From assembly GCA_023052935.1 (NCBI GenBank), contig CM041293.1:172971600-173035599 (forward strand): 64,000 bases of DNA, in the 5' to 3' direction. Numbering within the stretch: position 1 is the stretch's first letter; each line of letters begins with the position of its first letter. The position numbers and the translations under genes were made by a program. The notes under the pieces are model-generated. The model searched no databases. It was not told where the DNA came from and worked only from the letters and a program-made list of their open reading frames with translations. This document shows positions 40,012-50,356 of this stretch, in pieces. Origin of the DNA: Piezodorus guildinii. Taxonomy: Eukaryota; Arthropoda; Insecta; Hemiptera; Pentatomidae.

Positions 40012-43000
40012 ATTATTATCGAAATATCCATCAGTATTTAAGACTGAAAATGATCCCCTTTCAGCCACTGATTTATTGGAGCATAAGATTAAAACAAAAA
40101 CCGAAGACCCGATATATTCGAAAAATTACAGATATCCCCACCAATTCAAAGAAAATATTAAGGAAGAAATTAAAAAGATGTTAGAATCCAAAATAATAAG
40201 ACCCAGCAATTCCCCTTACAATTCTCCCGTTTGGATTGTCCCGAAAAAGCCAGACGCATCAGGAAAAAGAAAAATACGAATGGTGATTGATTACAGGAAA
40301 TTAAATCGAGAAACAACCCCGGATAAATTCCCCATTCCTAATATTGAAGACCTTTTAGGCAAATTAGGAAAAGCGACGATATTTACAGCAATGGACCTTT
40401 GCTCAGGCTTCCATCAAATAAAAGTCGAAGAAAGTTCTATCCCAAAAACAGCATTTTCTACAGATCAAGGCCACTTTGAATTCCTTCGCATGCCATTTGG
40501 ACTCAGTAATGCCCCAGCAACGTTTCAAAGAGCCATGAATATCATTTTTTCAGATTCTATTAACGTTTTAGTCTATATGGACGATATTATAATTTTTTCT
40601 GAAAATTACAAAGATCATTGGAAACATTTAGAAGAAACTCTTAAAAAGTTAGAAAAACATAACTTAAAGATTCAGCTCGATAAGACAGAATTTTGCAAGA
40701 AAGAATTGTTATTCCTCGGACATATTATCAGCGAACGCGGCATAGAACCTAATCCAGAAAAGATAAAAGCAGTAAAAGATTTTAAACTCCCTAAAAATGA
40801 AAAAGAAATTAAAAGCTTTTTAGGATTAACTGGTTTCTATAGGAAAATGATACCAAATTACGCAAAGATAGCTTCCCCATTAACGAGATGTCTTCGAAAA
40901 GATCAAAAAGAAATCAAACCAGAGTTATATGAAAACGCTTTTGAGAAATTGAAACAACTTGTATGTAGTAGCCCCATTTTGCAAATTCCAGATTTCAATC
41001 AGGACTTTTTCTTAACAACTGACGCAAGTAATTTCGCCATTGGTGCAGTATTAGCACAGAAGAAAGATGGAAAAGAACTCCCTGTATGTTTTGCATCCAG
41101 AACACTTAATAAAGCAGAACAAAATTACTCAACAACGGAAAAGGAATGTTTAGCCATTATTTGGGCTTGCAATCATTTTCGACCCTACTTATACGGTAGA
41201 AAATTTTTCATATATTCAGATCACAAACCTTTAGAATATTTAAGAACGTGTAAAACACAGAACGCCAGATTAATTAGATGGAAATTATTGTTAGAAGATT
41301 TCGAATATGACATAAAATACATTGAAGGAAAGGCTAATAAAGTCGCCGATCATTTATCCCGTTACCCTATTGAAGAAAGGAAATTAAAAGAACCAGAATT
41401 TGATATTTTTCATACAGAAAATTCTCCTAATAACTATTCACAAGAAATCGTAGATTTATTACAAGAAATGGGAATAGAAGAAACCCAAGAAGAAGCTAAC
41501 AATGAAAACTTAGAAGGAATTAATAATGATGAAAACATAGAAGAAAATAATAATGGTGAACACCAAGAAATAATTCAAGATGATATATCTTCTTTAGCAA
41601 CGCAGCACTCCACAGAATCCTCCGATAACAGAATCTTAATAGTTGATGATAAATCTAGACCAGTAAATGTTGAGAAAAATCAAATAATAATAAAAAAGGG
41701 ACACGCGAAAATTCAACGCGAAACAATATTCAATAATAAGCAAAGAACAACAATTGAATTTACTTGGCCTTATCATGAAAAAGATTTTGAAATAGAAGAA
41801 AAACTTTTAGAAATCTTAAGACCAAATATAACTTACGGCATATACTGCTCACCCATATCAGATTCTATAGAAAGTGAAAATAATTGGTATAATGCATTAT
41901 TTAATAAAGTTGCATCACTCATTAGAGAAAAATTTCCCACAAATAGAATTAAAAGATATTATAAACTATTGCCAGATGTAAAGAACACGGAAGACCAGAA
42001 ATTACTTATCCTTGATTATCATATCGCCAAGACATGCCACAGAGGTATAAATGAAACATATTTAGTTTTGAAAACCAAATTTTATTGGCCCAATATGAAA
42101 GATCATATCACAGAAATTATAAACAAATGTGACACATGTGGAAAAGGCAAATACGATAGAAGACCTATAAAACAAAAATTTAAAATTACTCCCACACCTG
42201 AGAAACCCTTTACAGATTTAATGATTGATACCTTACACATGAGTAATTATTACATTTATTTAATAGTAGATACTTTTTCCAAAAGAATATTTTCTTATTA
42301 CGCAACGAGTTATAATGCCATAGAAAGCATGAAAGTATTGAAAAAATATTTAGCATATTTTCCAAAACCCCAAAAAATATCATGTGACAACGGAAGAGAA
42401 TTCGACAATAACTTGTTTAAAGATTTTCTAAACTACTTAAATATTGAATTACATTATACTACCCCCAATCACCCTAACTCTCTTGGATTGCTTAATCGAG
42501 CAAGCTCTTCGTTATTAGAAATTTTAAGACTTATAAACATAGAAAACAAAGATGATAAAGAGGAAGATAAGTTAGAGCAAGCAACGACAGCATATAATAA
42601 TTCCCTTAATCAAGATCTTAAAATGACCCCTAACGAAATAACTTTCGGTATCACTAATGAAACTTATAATGAATCCCCGGAAATAAAAGAATATCTTGTT
42701 CATGAGTACCATCGGAAAATGAAGCAGCTTTTCGAAATAACTAAGAAAGGTATAGAACAAAATAAAGAGAGAAAAATAGGCAAGTTAAATGAAAATAAAG
42801 AAGACATAGAAATCCCGGAAGATGTGTATATAAAGAGACAACAGAAAAAGAAAATAGATCCTAAATACGAAAAAGGAAAGTATGTTGATAAAAGATTTCA
42901 AAATAGAAATAAAGGTAGAAAGAAAAAACTCCACCCTGATCAAGTCAAACGACCGAAAAAGGTCACTAAGAAAAAGAAATCAAATAATAATAATAATAAA

Positions 43001-43192
43001 CCTAGTACAAGTCAAAAAAACCCAGAAATAACTGATGAAGATATTGAGAATGTCATAAAAGAAATAGAAACGTCTAATGTTACAGGAGTCAGCCAAGATG
43101 ACTTTGAGTTCGACGACGAATTGTTTCAAGTATCTTCTGATCGCAGCGCTTACGGTTCAGATACAGACCCTGCTAATACAAGATTTATCTGA
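40010..43192 (+). CDS. pol: Reverse transcriptase, RNase H and integrase (rest of pol)
   Basis: From the ATG at 40076 the frame has 1038 residues, but conserved RT sequence begins upstream of it (about 40010) in the same frame. RT motifs are FTAMDLCSGFHQI (103-115), LRMPFGLSNAPATFQR (137-152) and YMDD (167-170). RNase H has TDAS (about 315), TEKEC (about 354) and SDHKPLEYL (about 381). The integrase zinc finger shows CHRG and CDTC (about 653-690). The catalytic core has D near 717 (MIDTLHM) and D771 (SCDNG). Position 807, exactly 35 residues on, is N instead of the catalytic glutamate. A basic C-terminal tail follows. RT looks intact, but integrase should be inactive. Confidence 0.93.
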   Translation, partial: KLLSKYPSVFKTENDPLSATDLLEHKIKTKTEDPIYSKNYRYPHQFKENIKEEIKKMLESKIIRPSNSPYNSPVWIVPKKPDASGKRKIRMVIDYRKLNRETTPDKFPIPNIEDLLGKLGKATIFTAMDLCSGFHQIKVEESSIPKTAFSTDQGHFEFLRMPFGLSNAPATFQRAMNIIFSDSINVLVYMDDIIIFSENYKDHWKHLEETLKKLEKHNLKIQLDKTEFCKKELLFLGHIISERGIEPNPEKIKAVKDFKLPKNEKEIKSFLGLTGFYRKMIPNYAKIASPLTRCLRKDQKEIKPELYENAFEKLKQLVCSSPILQIPDFNQDFFLTTDASNFAIGAVLAQKKDGKELPVCFASRTLNKAEQNYSTTEKECLAIIWACNHFRPYLYGRKFFIYSDHKPLEYLRTCKTQNARLIRWKLLLEDFEYDIKYIEGKANKVADHLSRYPIEERKLKEPEFDIFHTENSPNNYSQEIVDLLQEMGIEETQEEANNENLEGINNDENIEENNNGEHQEIIQDDISSLATQHSTESSDNRILIVDDKSRPVNVEKNQIIIKKGHAKIQRETIFNNKQRTTIEFTWPYHEKDFEIEEKLLEILRPNITYGIYCSPISDSIESENNWYNALFNKVASLIREKFPTNRIKRYYKLLPDVKNTEDQKLLILDYHIAKTCHRGINETYLVLKTKFYWPNMKDHITEIINKCDTCGKGKYDRRPIKQKFKITPTPEKPFTDLMIDTLHMSNYYIYLIVDTFSKRIFSYYATSYNAIESMKVLKKYLAYFPKPQKISCDNGREFDNNLFKDFLNYLNIELHYTTPNHPNSLGLLNRASSSLLEILRLINIENKDDKEEDKLEQATTAYNNSLNQDLKMTPNEITFGITNETYNESPEIKEYLVHEYHRKMKQLFEITKKGIEQNKERKIGKLNENKEDIEIPEDVYIKRQQKKKIDPKYEKGKYVDKRFQNRNKGRKKKLHPDQVKRPKKVTKKKKSNNNNNKPSTSQKNPEITDEDIENVIKEIETSNVTGVSQDDFEFDDELFQVSSDRSAYGSDTDPANTRFI

Positions 43193-43577
43193 CGGACCAG
43201 GAGCATCCATCGTACAAATTAATCCATCTTTTATAATTGAAGATTGGTACACATTTTTACATTATAAGAATCTTACAAATTTAACAAGAGAAATTCAAAC
43301 CCTTAAGATTAGCATTGACGTATTAACAATTAGTAATGAATATAAAACTTTGCATAATATTATTGAACAAAAATATAACAAGATATTAGAAAAAATTAAT
43401 CATATTGTAAATATAAATCGGAATAACCGATCAAAAAGAGGTTTAATTAACGGACTAGGCAATGCTATTAGTTGGCTCACCGGCAATATGGACGCCGATG
43501 ACAAAGAAAAGTATGATAATATTTTAAATAAAATCGAGAGAAATATGTATCAGAGCATAATGAAAATGTTAGATTAG
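43077..43577 (+). pseudogene. env: Envelope glycoprotein, N-terminal part (frame broken)
   Basis: This 166-residue frame overlaps the end of pol, as env does in errantiviruses, where it is made from spliced mRNA. The segment around CFKYLLIAALTVQIQ (16-30) is a likely signal peptide. N-glycosylation sites include NLT at 65 and 68. RSKR (118-121) is a furin-type cleavage site, followed by a glycine-rich, fusion-peptide-like stretch GLINGLGNAISWL. The frame ends early at 43577. The rest of env continues in another frame, so a one-base change near 43550 disrupts it. Confidence 0.85.
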
Positions 43578-44710
43578 GATTAAATAAAGAATTAACATCT
43601 AAACTTAATAAAGAAATAATTGTTTTAAATAAATATAAGGATAGTATAGAAAAAATAAATAATTTTACAGATTTAGCTCTTACTAAGTTAATGTATCATG
43701 ATTTATTAGCCGTATTAGATTTAGTAGAAAATCAATTAAATGATATAGAATTTTCCTTAGAACAATGTAAATTAGGAATTACCCATCCAAGCATATTAAC
43801 GACTAGAGAACTAGAACAATTAAACATACCGTTCGGAGAACCAATCACAGAAAATGTAGAATTAAACTGGTTACTTAGCTCCACATTTTGTTCCCTATCA
43901 GATACAGGATTAATTTATTATTTTATTAAAATCCCTTTGAAATCATTGCCAAAAACAACTTATTATGCTATGTCATATCCAGTTACAAGGAATAATAAAG
44001 TCATTACTCTAAAGATTAAAGAACAACTAATCATTAGATTTAAAAATTCGTTTTACAATGGAAATTGTATTAAATTCAATAATCATCATTACTGTAAAGA
44101 CATGATAGAGATTAAGGACAAATGTATTTTAGAATTATGTAAGAATATAGAATTAAATGATTGTAAAGCTGTAGAAATAAGAACAAACCCTATAATCAAA
44201 CTTATACCCACATTACACCAATATTTAACCTTTAATATTAGCAATGTAACAACTAGTGTAACAAACACACAAATGTATCATCTACCATCTACTAGCCTCC
44301 TTAATCTTAATGAAAAAGAGAAATTTGTAAATATAAATGTACCACTTTCTTATGTTGACAATGTAAATATTCCTTTTATTTCCTATCATTCTGTTAATAA
44401 TAAAACTATTGTATCAACAAATTTTACTTTTGAGGAATTACAACAAATAGACTTAAGTAATATAGAAATAGAAGAATTAGAACCTTATGATATAACTGTA
44501 TCCCAATTTATTTCTTATATATTTTATGTAATATGTTTATATCTTTTATGCTATAATCTTTATCGTCAGTATTGTAAACTGGAATTACTGTGTTCTAATC
44601 CTTCAAATGATAATCCAAGTACCCATCCTCAACCACCTGAATGTTTTGATGGCAGAGCCAGAGCTTGGTTTCAATATTTACAGAATAGACAAACCGTCCC
44701 AAATCCTTAA
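43553..44710 (+). pseudogene. env: Envelope glycoprotein, C-terminal part
   Basis: The frame is open from about 43538 and has its first ATG at 43691 (339 residues from there). It carries an ectodomain with paired cysteines, several N-glycosylation sites (for example NISN, NFTF) and a strongly hydrophobic membrane anchor near the end (QFISYIFYVICLYLLCYN, about 44505-44560). A short cytoplasmic tail follows. This order fits the F-type envelope proteins of insect errantiviruses. It is separated from the N-terminal half by the frame change near 43550, so no complete envelope can be made from this copy. Confidence 0.85.
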
Positions 44711-44739
44711 ATTTAGAGTTCAGTGGGCTTCACTCTCAT

Positions 44740-44750
44740 AAGGACGGAGG
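44740..44750 (+). promoter_or_regulatory. Polypurine tract
   Basis: AAGGACGGAGG directly precedes the 3' LTR. It is nearly all purine, with one C, and is the expected plus-strand primer site. Confidence 0.7.
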
Positions 44751-45048
44751 AGTCACGCCACCATGAGGCCATAGTGCACCTGCAGATCACACCATATTCC
44801 TTGAATCTTATTCAGCAGTCCTATTAACTTTTATATACCCTGTCCCTTCTCCCAGGGATCACTCACACTCTCTCTCTTCAAGTCCTCGCAGTAATTACGG
44901 TACGTAATCTATGTCAGATCTAGTATAGCCATATTGTTATTATCAAGATTGTCATTATTGTCTTTTAAAGTGTTATTATCGATATTTTGTAACTTTTGAA
45001 TAAATAAAATATTTTTTTTTTACAATAACGAGCACGAACACCAAAATT
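44751..45048 (+). repeat. 3' LTR
   Basis: Identical to the 5' LTR. It is followed by TAATAAC, which does not duplicate the left flank. The AATAAATAAA signal would direct polyadenylation. Confidence 0.95.
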
Positions 45049-45129
45049 TAATAACACAGTAACTTGGAAAACATTTTACTAACGAGTTTTTCCAGACCAA
45101 AAATAACAGATAAGAACTCGAAACTGTAA

Positions 45130-45260
45130 TTATTTATTACCTCTTGAGGTATTTTTTAAATCTGAAACTTATATTTCCATCGAAATTCAATTTAATTCTT
45201 TAACGGTTTCATCTCTAAATTTATTTAAAAGTTCTTTAATTGATTATAACAACAAATACT
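45130..45260 (+). repeat. Family A fragment
   Basis: ATATTTCCATCGAAATTCAA, TTTAATTCTTTAACGGTTTC and AAGTTCTTTAATTGATTATA match the 3' third of family A. The copy is cut at both ends. Confidence 0.55.
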
Positions 45261-45585
45261 GCCTTGCAGTGCAGTAAATACAAATAATAAAAACATTTAT
45301 AAGAATAGAGGAAGCTTATTTATGCAGTTACATCAGAAGGGAACCGGCAGATGAAACGGAAAATACTCCTAGGATTCACCTCTCTTATCAGAGAGGTGCA
45401 AACATACCCAACTCTTACAGCAAAAAATACCTGGCAGTTCAGACATAAGTCGGCTCCGTAAACCCGTTAGTTGGCTTATTATCTTCAAAACTAAAATCGA
45501 TTCTGAAACGAAAAGAAACTTCTCCACGGTAGACGTTAGACAAACGTTCAAATCTTCCACTTAGCTATTACATGACTATTAATCT
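45261..45585. other. Possible Jockey-like coding residue, unclear
   Basis: The segment leads into the Jockey-like remnant that follows, and fragments of open frame are visible, but no conserved motif can be named. The small minus-strand frame at 45369-45560 has no domain. Confidence 0.35.
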
Positions 45586-45589
45586 TTGG

Positions 45590-45850
45590 GGTTCTAATAA
45601 ACTATCGAATCCAACGTTTACAATCCAAAATCCTTCGTAAAATCATCAAAACTCTCAACTTTGTCACGAAAAAGTATAACGACCTTAATATTCCATATCT
45701 TCCTAATTTGGCCAGAACCAGGTACCTCTCCTTTCATGAAAAACTCCATACCAACTCTAACCCATTAGTTCCAATCCTTTCTTCCTCTTCAGAACCTGAT
45801 AATCCTCCGAAGCATCTGAAAATAAGATGACCCCCAGACCTTATAGTTCA
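45590..45850 (+). pseudogene. Jockey-like LINE C-terminal remnant
   Basis: Frames give QSKILRKIIKTLNFVTKK, then DLNIPYLPNLARTRYLSF, NSNPLVPILSSSSEPDNPP and KHLK with a stop. The parallel remnant at 5396-5615 shares DLNIP, LARTRY and PDNPP. It is inactive and lacks tail and RT motif. Confidence 0.7.
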
Positions 45851-46375
45851 TATCTATTTTCTTTTAGCCTATTTACTAGTTGTATTATTTAATACAGTTG
45901 TAATATCAATAAACATTTAAAAGTCGAGAAATTGTATTTTACACTTCTATATTTTAGTTTTAACCGTAAATATTCTGGCTGTTCTGCCAGTTTAATTCCC
46001 CCGACTGTTCAACTTCGATGAATAAACTCACTTTTTTTTCCGGATTTCCCAATCGCTTAACCACAACTTAATTAAAAATATGCTCAATAAAACTATAGAA
46101 CCATACGAGAAGCAATATTCGTGGTGTGTTATTGGCGAGGTTGTGCGGTGAGCCAACTGTCCATATCATATGTCCCGGCCAGCTGCTACACTGCTCTGTC
46201 ATTAGTCCCTTCTAGCCTTTGAGCTATGGCTTTGAAATGGCACAACGTATGAAAAATATCGAATACTCTTCGCCATAACGTAAGTCATACCAATAAGAGG
46301 GTTATAACTAATCAATTAATTAATTTTATAGCGAATTAAATTAATTCGGAATTACGCATCACAGATATACAGAAC

Positions 46376-46617
46376 AGAAAAAAGACACGTAAAATTCAAA
46401 TTTTCCAATTAAAAACTTTCAGGACTATAAGAAATTCTCTATGGTACGTTACCAACATTACACAACATACAGATCTTCATACGGCAACAGTGAGCGAAGA
46501 AATTTGGACCTTCTACAGATATTTTAACGACAACTTATACACATCAATAAAAAACATAGCTACTACCAACATCCGTAAAATTCTAAAAAGAAGTTGGATG
46601 AAGGACCTCCTTACATA
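46376..46617 (+). pseudogene. Jockey-like LINE C-terminal remnant
   Basis: An open frame reads RKKTRKIQIFQLKTFRTIRN, SLWYVTNITQHTDLH, then NIRKILKRSWMKDLL before a stop. It resembles the end of the protein at 30254-31119 (KIQTFQSKTLR, WYVSN, LHTETH). The 5' part is missing and the 3' end leads into the Helitron. Confidence 0.7.
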
Positions 46618-47077
46618 AATAGTTAATATAAATCAAGCCAGGAAGAGATGCCGCTGGTTATTACCCTATCCATCATCTATACTAATACTATAAAGCTGGA
46701 GAGTTTGTTTGTTTGTTTGAACGCGCTAATCTCAGAAACTACTGGTTCAAATAGAAAAATTATATGTTATGTTATAGGCTATATAACATCACGCTGCGAC
46801 CAATAGGACCGAAGAATCAGTGGAAAATATGGGGAAAAACAGAGAAAATTGACCTCGAATCCCAACGATTCCAAATGATTTACCTTTTAATTTTAAAATA
46901 ATTCAATTTCCCGTTAATTTATCTTTTGCCATAACAATTAATAAATCACATGGGCAAGTATTTAAACACGTAGGAATCGATTTACGCCAATATCGGGTCG
47001 CGGAGAAAATCCGTATGTTCTTCTGCCACAAGAAAATAAAACCAAAAATATTATTTAAGCAGAAATACTTTAAAATA

Positions 47078-47513
47078 TTGGGTCGTCCGAAAAGTTGGTA
47101 GAGGTTTTTAAAATAAAATTTACCTTCTGTTTTTTCTACTAAAATGAATCACGAGGCTAATGTTTATTTATATGCCTTTAATCCTCATGGAATTAACTAT
47201 ATTCACACACTGAATTCGTCTTTATGAAGGATCAGTAGAGTAGTTTATTGCAATCCAACATGAGTGACGATTATAATAATATACTGTTCTTTTTTAAAAG
47301 AGGGAAAAACGTAGCCCAAACTGCAAGAAAGATTCGTTCCGAGTATGGCAGCGATTCAATTGCTGACAGCACGGTTCAGAAGTGGTTTTCGCGGTTTAGA
47401 GGGTCTTCAATTTGGAAGACCAACCCCATTTTTGTAGATTAAATAAACAAATTTTAAGCTGTCCAATTTTAATTGTTGTCCAAATTTTTCTACGAACTTT
47501 CCGGACAACCCAA
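47078..47513 (+). mobile_element. Deleted mariner inside the Helitron
   Basis: The left end TTGGGTCGTCCGAAAAGTTG and the inverted right end TTGGGTTGTCCGGAAAGTTC are mariner-type terminal repeats. Flanking TA occurs at 47076-47077 and 47514-47515. At 436 bp it is a MITE-like deletion derivative of the family also seen at 17219-18040. Confidence 0.92.
47248..47442 (+). pseudogene. Mariner transposase N-terminal stub
   Basis: The 64-residue frame starts with MSDDYNNILFFFKRGKNV (likely real start at 47260), then AQTARKIRSEYGSDSIADST and VQKWFSRFRG, the first helix-turn-helix of a mariner transposase. After that the gene is deleted, and a few residues (WKTNPIFVD) precede the stop. No catalytic residue remains. 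Confidence 0.85.
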
Positions 47514-47590
47514 TATATTCTTTTTAAAACGTCTTAATAGCGATCATAATAACTGAAATTGACGCAGACGAAGTCGCGCGCAACAGCTAG

Positions 47591-48055
47591 TACTCTATAA
47601 CGCCTCAAGATCTAACTCATTTTGTCGAAAATATAATTATTAGAATACATTTGTATATATGTATAGTAAATTTGATTCTTTAAATTTAATTAATAAAACA
47701 TATTATTATTAATAAATTTGTACCTAATAAATTTGTTTTAAACTGACGTTATATCTTTAAATAATTCTTAAGTTAATAAAACCGTGTGAAAAATATACAT
47801 TAATGTTGAAATATATTATTTTAAACCATTCCGTTTTAGATAACTATTTCAAACACCCCTAAAGCCTTAACCCAGAAAGAGAGTTCAAATCTTCGGATAC
47901 TTTTTTTTTCCATGTAATATCTTGAGATTGCTTCCTCGGGGAGCTGATATTTCCATGAGGATGGAATCTTCGTCTCTCGCTCGCTATATCCTCAAGCGGG
48001 CGGTAAAATTTATCTTAGGGATTCATCAAAAGTAAGTAAAAACGAAAAATAAAAA
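47591..48055. other. No supported feature
   Basis: AT-rich, then a GC-richer patch at 47920-48010 (CTTCCTCGGGGAGCTGATAT), not recognised. Confidence 0.35.
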
Positions 48056-48057
48056 TA

Positions 48058-48265
48058 AAAAACCTATACCTTTACAAACCATCATGGGTTCAGTACATAC
48101 AGAGATTCGTACTGTTTCTAGGTCAACGACCGTGCAAGGAGGTGATTAGGTCTAAATCACACTCGGACGCCAGGTTTTTCCCCGATTCTGGGTACCCATT
48201 TTATACAGCCTGGGTATATAACAGAATAAATAGTTCTCCCTCGTCGGGATTCAAACCCGTTGTGT
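48058..48265 (-). mobile_element. SINE-2 copy, head partly missing
   Basis: On the minus strand: ACGGGTTTGAATCCCGACGA (B-box region), then GGGTACCCAGAATCGGGGAA, AAACCTGGCGTCCGAGTGTG, CCTAATCACCTCCTTGCACG, GTACGAATCTCTGTATGTAC and AAGGTATAGG followed by a T-rich tail. The A-box part is missing and the middle is shortened. Confidence 0.75.
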
Positions 48266-48269
48266 TTTA

Positions 48270-50350
48270 TGTATTATAAAATTATTTTATTTTATGTTTG
48301 TTATATGTGTTATATGTTTGTGTTTTAAAGAATCCTTCCCCCCCCCTCCCTCCTCCCTCCCAAAAAAGCAACCTAACTAGGACCTCTAAGAAAGAAAACA
48401 AGCCTGAATCTGAACATAGTTAACTGTGACTGTAAGTGTGTGTGTATTTTAATTTAATGTATTAGTTCACACACATTTCTCCACAAATACAATTTTATTT
48501 ACTTAAATTGAATAACTTTGATTTGCCGGTTTCTCACAAAAATGCCAAAATTACCTTTTTACATTACTGTTCGTTTTTATATGTTATTACTGCTATCTTA
48601 TTATTGTAATATAACCGTATTATTATTGTTTTTTTGAATTGTATTGGGTATTACATCTTTTCAATCGCCTCGGAGGATTTTCAAAAATATATGGAAATAA
48701 TATATAGCTTGTGGATAAGAGTATTTGGGAGTTAGGAACTAAAAGAGGTATATTCATTTAGAGATAGGTCTGCGATAAATAGGATATTATGTTCATTATT
48801 CATGTTTTATTTGGGCCGAATTAAGGGGCATGTAGTATTTTCAATAAAATTTAAATTCGCATAGATACAATTTATACGATGGATATACGAACAGAAGTAT
48901 GTATATAGTCTTACAAAGTTATAATATGTTACATGTAACTTAAACGTGGAATATATTTCACATGCAAATACCGTAGCCAGCGAGAGACGGCAATAGACTA
49001 CAAATGGCTGACGTTCGCCAGCAGAGAATCAAAATGCTTCTCGACATGCAGAAAGTTAAGATGGTACTCAACTCAAAGTCAATGGCTCCTAAATAAGGAC
49101 TTGGACATGGCGACCATTGCTCATTTAGATTTGTTCGCTTTGACGCCATTTTTCTATATTTAGCGCCTCTGAAGGGAAGTTAATGTTTTCGAGTAAAACA
49201 AATAATATTAATAAATAGTGTAGGAGAGTAAATAAATCTTTTCCTACAAATGAATAACTCGAACGGCTACGGAATCTATTCCGAGTGTTAAAAATACCTC
49301 AAACGAACCGTAAGCCGTTAGGTGTTAGAACACCTGGCGATCAGTTGACGTTCATATCAACACCTTTTGTCGTACTTAGTAGTTTTAAAAATTCAAAATC
49401 CCACATTCAAAGACATCTTTTTCAAACAATTAAGATATAGAGTCTGTTACTTATGGTCCTGATCAATACAGTATCTATTTGACTTGTCCTTTATTCAAGA
49501 AGATTTTAATTATAATAATAATTATTATTGTATATATTATATTTATATATCGTACACAATAATATGTAGCGTTATTATGTATTTTACTTATTTATCCTTG
49601 GCGCTAAGGTCCTGCAAGAACCTAGGCGTCTCGCACAACCAATCATAAGCAATCTTCTAATGTATTTTACATAATTATTTATGTAGTTTACATAATTATA
49701 TATACTATATTATATATTATACATAATTATATGTGTGAAATTGTTTTAAGATGATTCTATTGTGAATATGAATTAATTAAACGTCTTTCAACGTCCAAAG
49801 AATAAAAATAACGAACACCCTCGAAATATTTTTTTCTTAAAATACTTCAAATTAATACTAATACTAGTATTTAAATCAAATACTTCACATAAATATAAGA
49901 CATGGTACCTAAAAGGTTCTGTCTATCAAACCAAGTACCTTTAAAGGTATAAATCAGTTATCGCAAAAAAATCTATTGCTTCCAGAAACCTGTGGGAAAG
50001 TGTTTAGCTTCTTGTAGAGGGACAGAGATTGCTAACGGTATTCTCACCTTTATCGCTGTGCGCAAAGGAATTGAGCGTCACTTGTCCCTATCTTTAAGTT
50101 ATAAACACATACGCTATGTGTGTGTGTATATATATGTATATACACAGCATATTAGTTTTGTCAAATAGTATACCAACATGTGATTAAATTCCCAATATCT
50201 TGTATTTCAAGATACTGCATTTCAATCATCAGTATCAATATTTTATGAACAACCAATTTCAATTTGCTAGAAAATGATTTTTTTTTTTTTTTTTAGAAGC
50301 ATAATTTTAGGTACCTAAGTTTTAATTAATTTATTATTTTTTAAATAAAT
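48270..50350. other. Long unclassified stretch with one GC-richer patch
   Basis: I see no recognised protein or repeat end. The patch at about 48955-49155 is higher in GC, and on the minus strand is open from an ATG in good context (AAAAATGGCG) for 63 residues. It has no domain I know. Dinucleotide runs occur near 50117-50150 and C runs near 48340. A real exon cannot be excluded. Confidence 0.35.
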
Positions 50351-50356
50351 AACAAC

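Larger units (their letters stand above)
37552..45048 (+). mobile_element. Errantivirus-type LTR retrotransposon (Ty3/gypsy with env)
   Basis: This 7.5-kb element has identical LTRs of 298 bp, a tRNA-Lys-type primer-binding site, gag, protease, RT/RNase H/integrase and env in the order of insect errantiviruses. The LTR ends (AGTCAC...AAATT) follow the AGT...ATT pattern of this group. Coding breaks lie between protease and RT and in env, and integrase lacks its third acidic residue. Flanks are TATAA on the left and TAATA on the right, so no exact target duplication is visible. Identical LTRs argue for recent insertion. The breaks make autonomous activity of this copy unlikely. Confidence 0.95.
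46676..47590 (+). mobile_element. Helitron fragment interrupted by a mariner
   Basis: It begins TCTATACTAATACTATAAAG and ends GAAGTCGCGCGCAACAGCTAG, with 3' CTAG followed by T, as expected for a Helitron. Inside, LSFAITINKSHGQVFKHVGI and DLRQYR are the end of the Pif1-like helicase domain. Most of the Rep/helicase gene is missing. A deleted mariner sits at 47078-47513. Without it the fragment would be about 480 bp and co-linear with the copy at 34653-35170. Confidence 0.88.
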
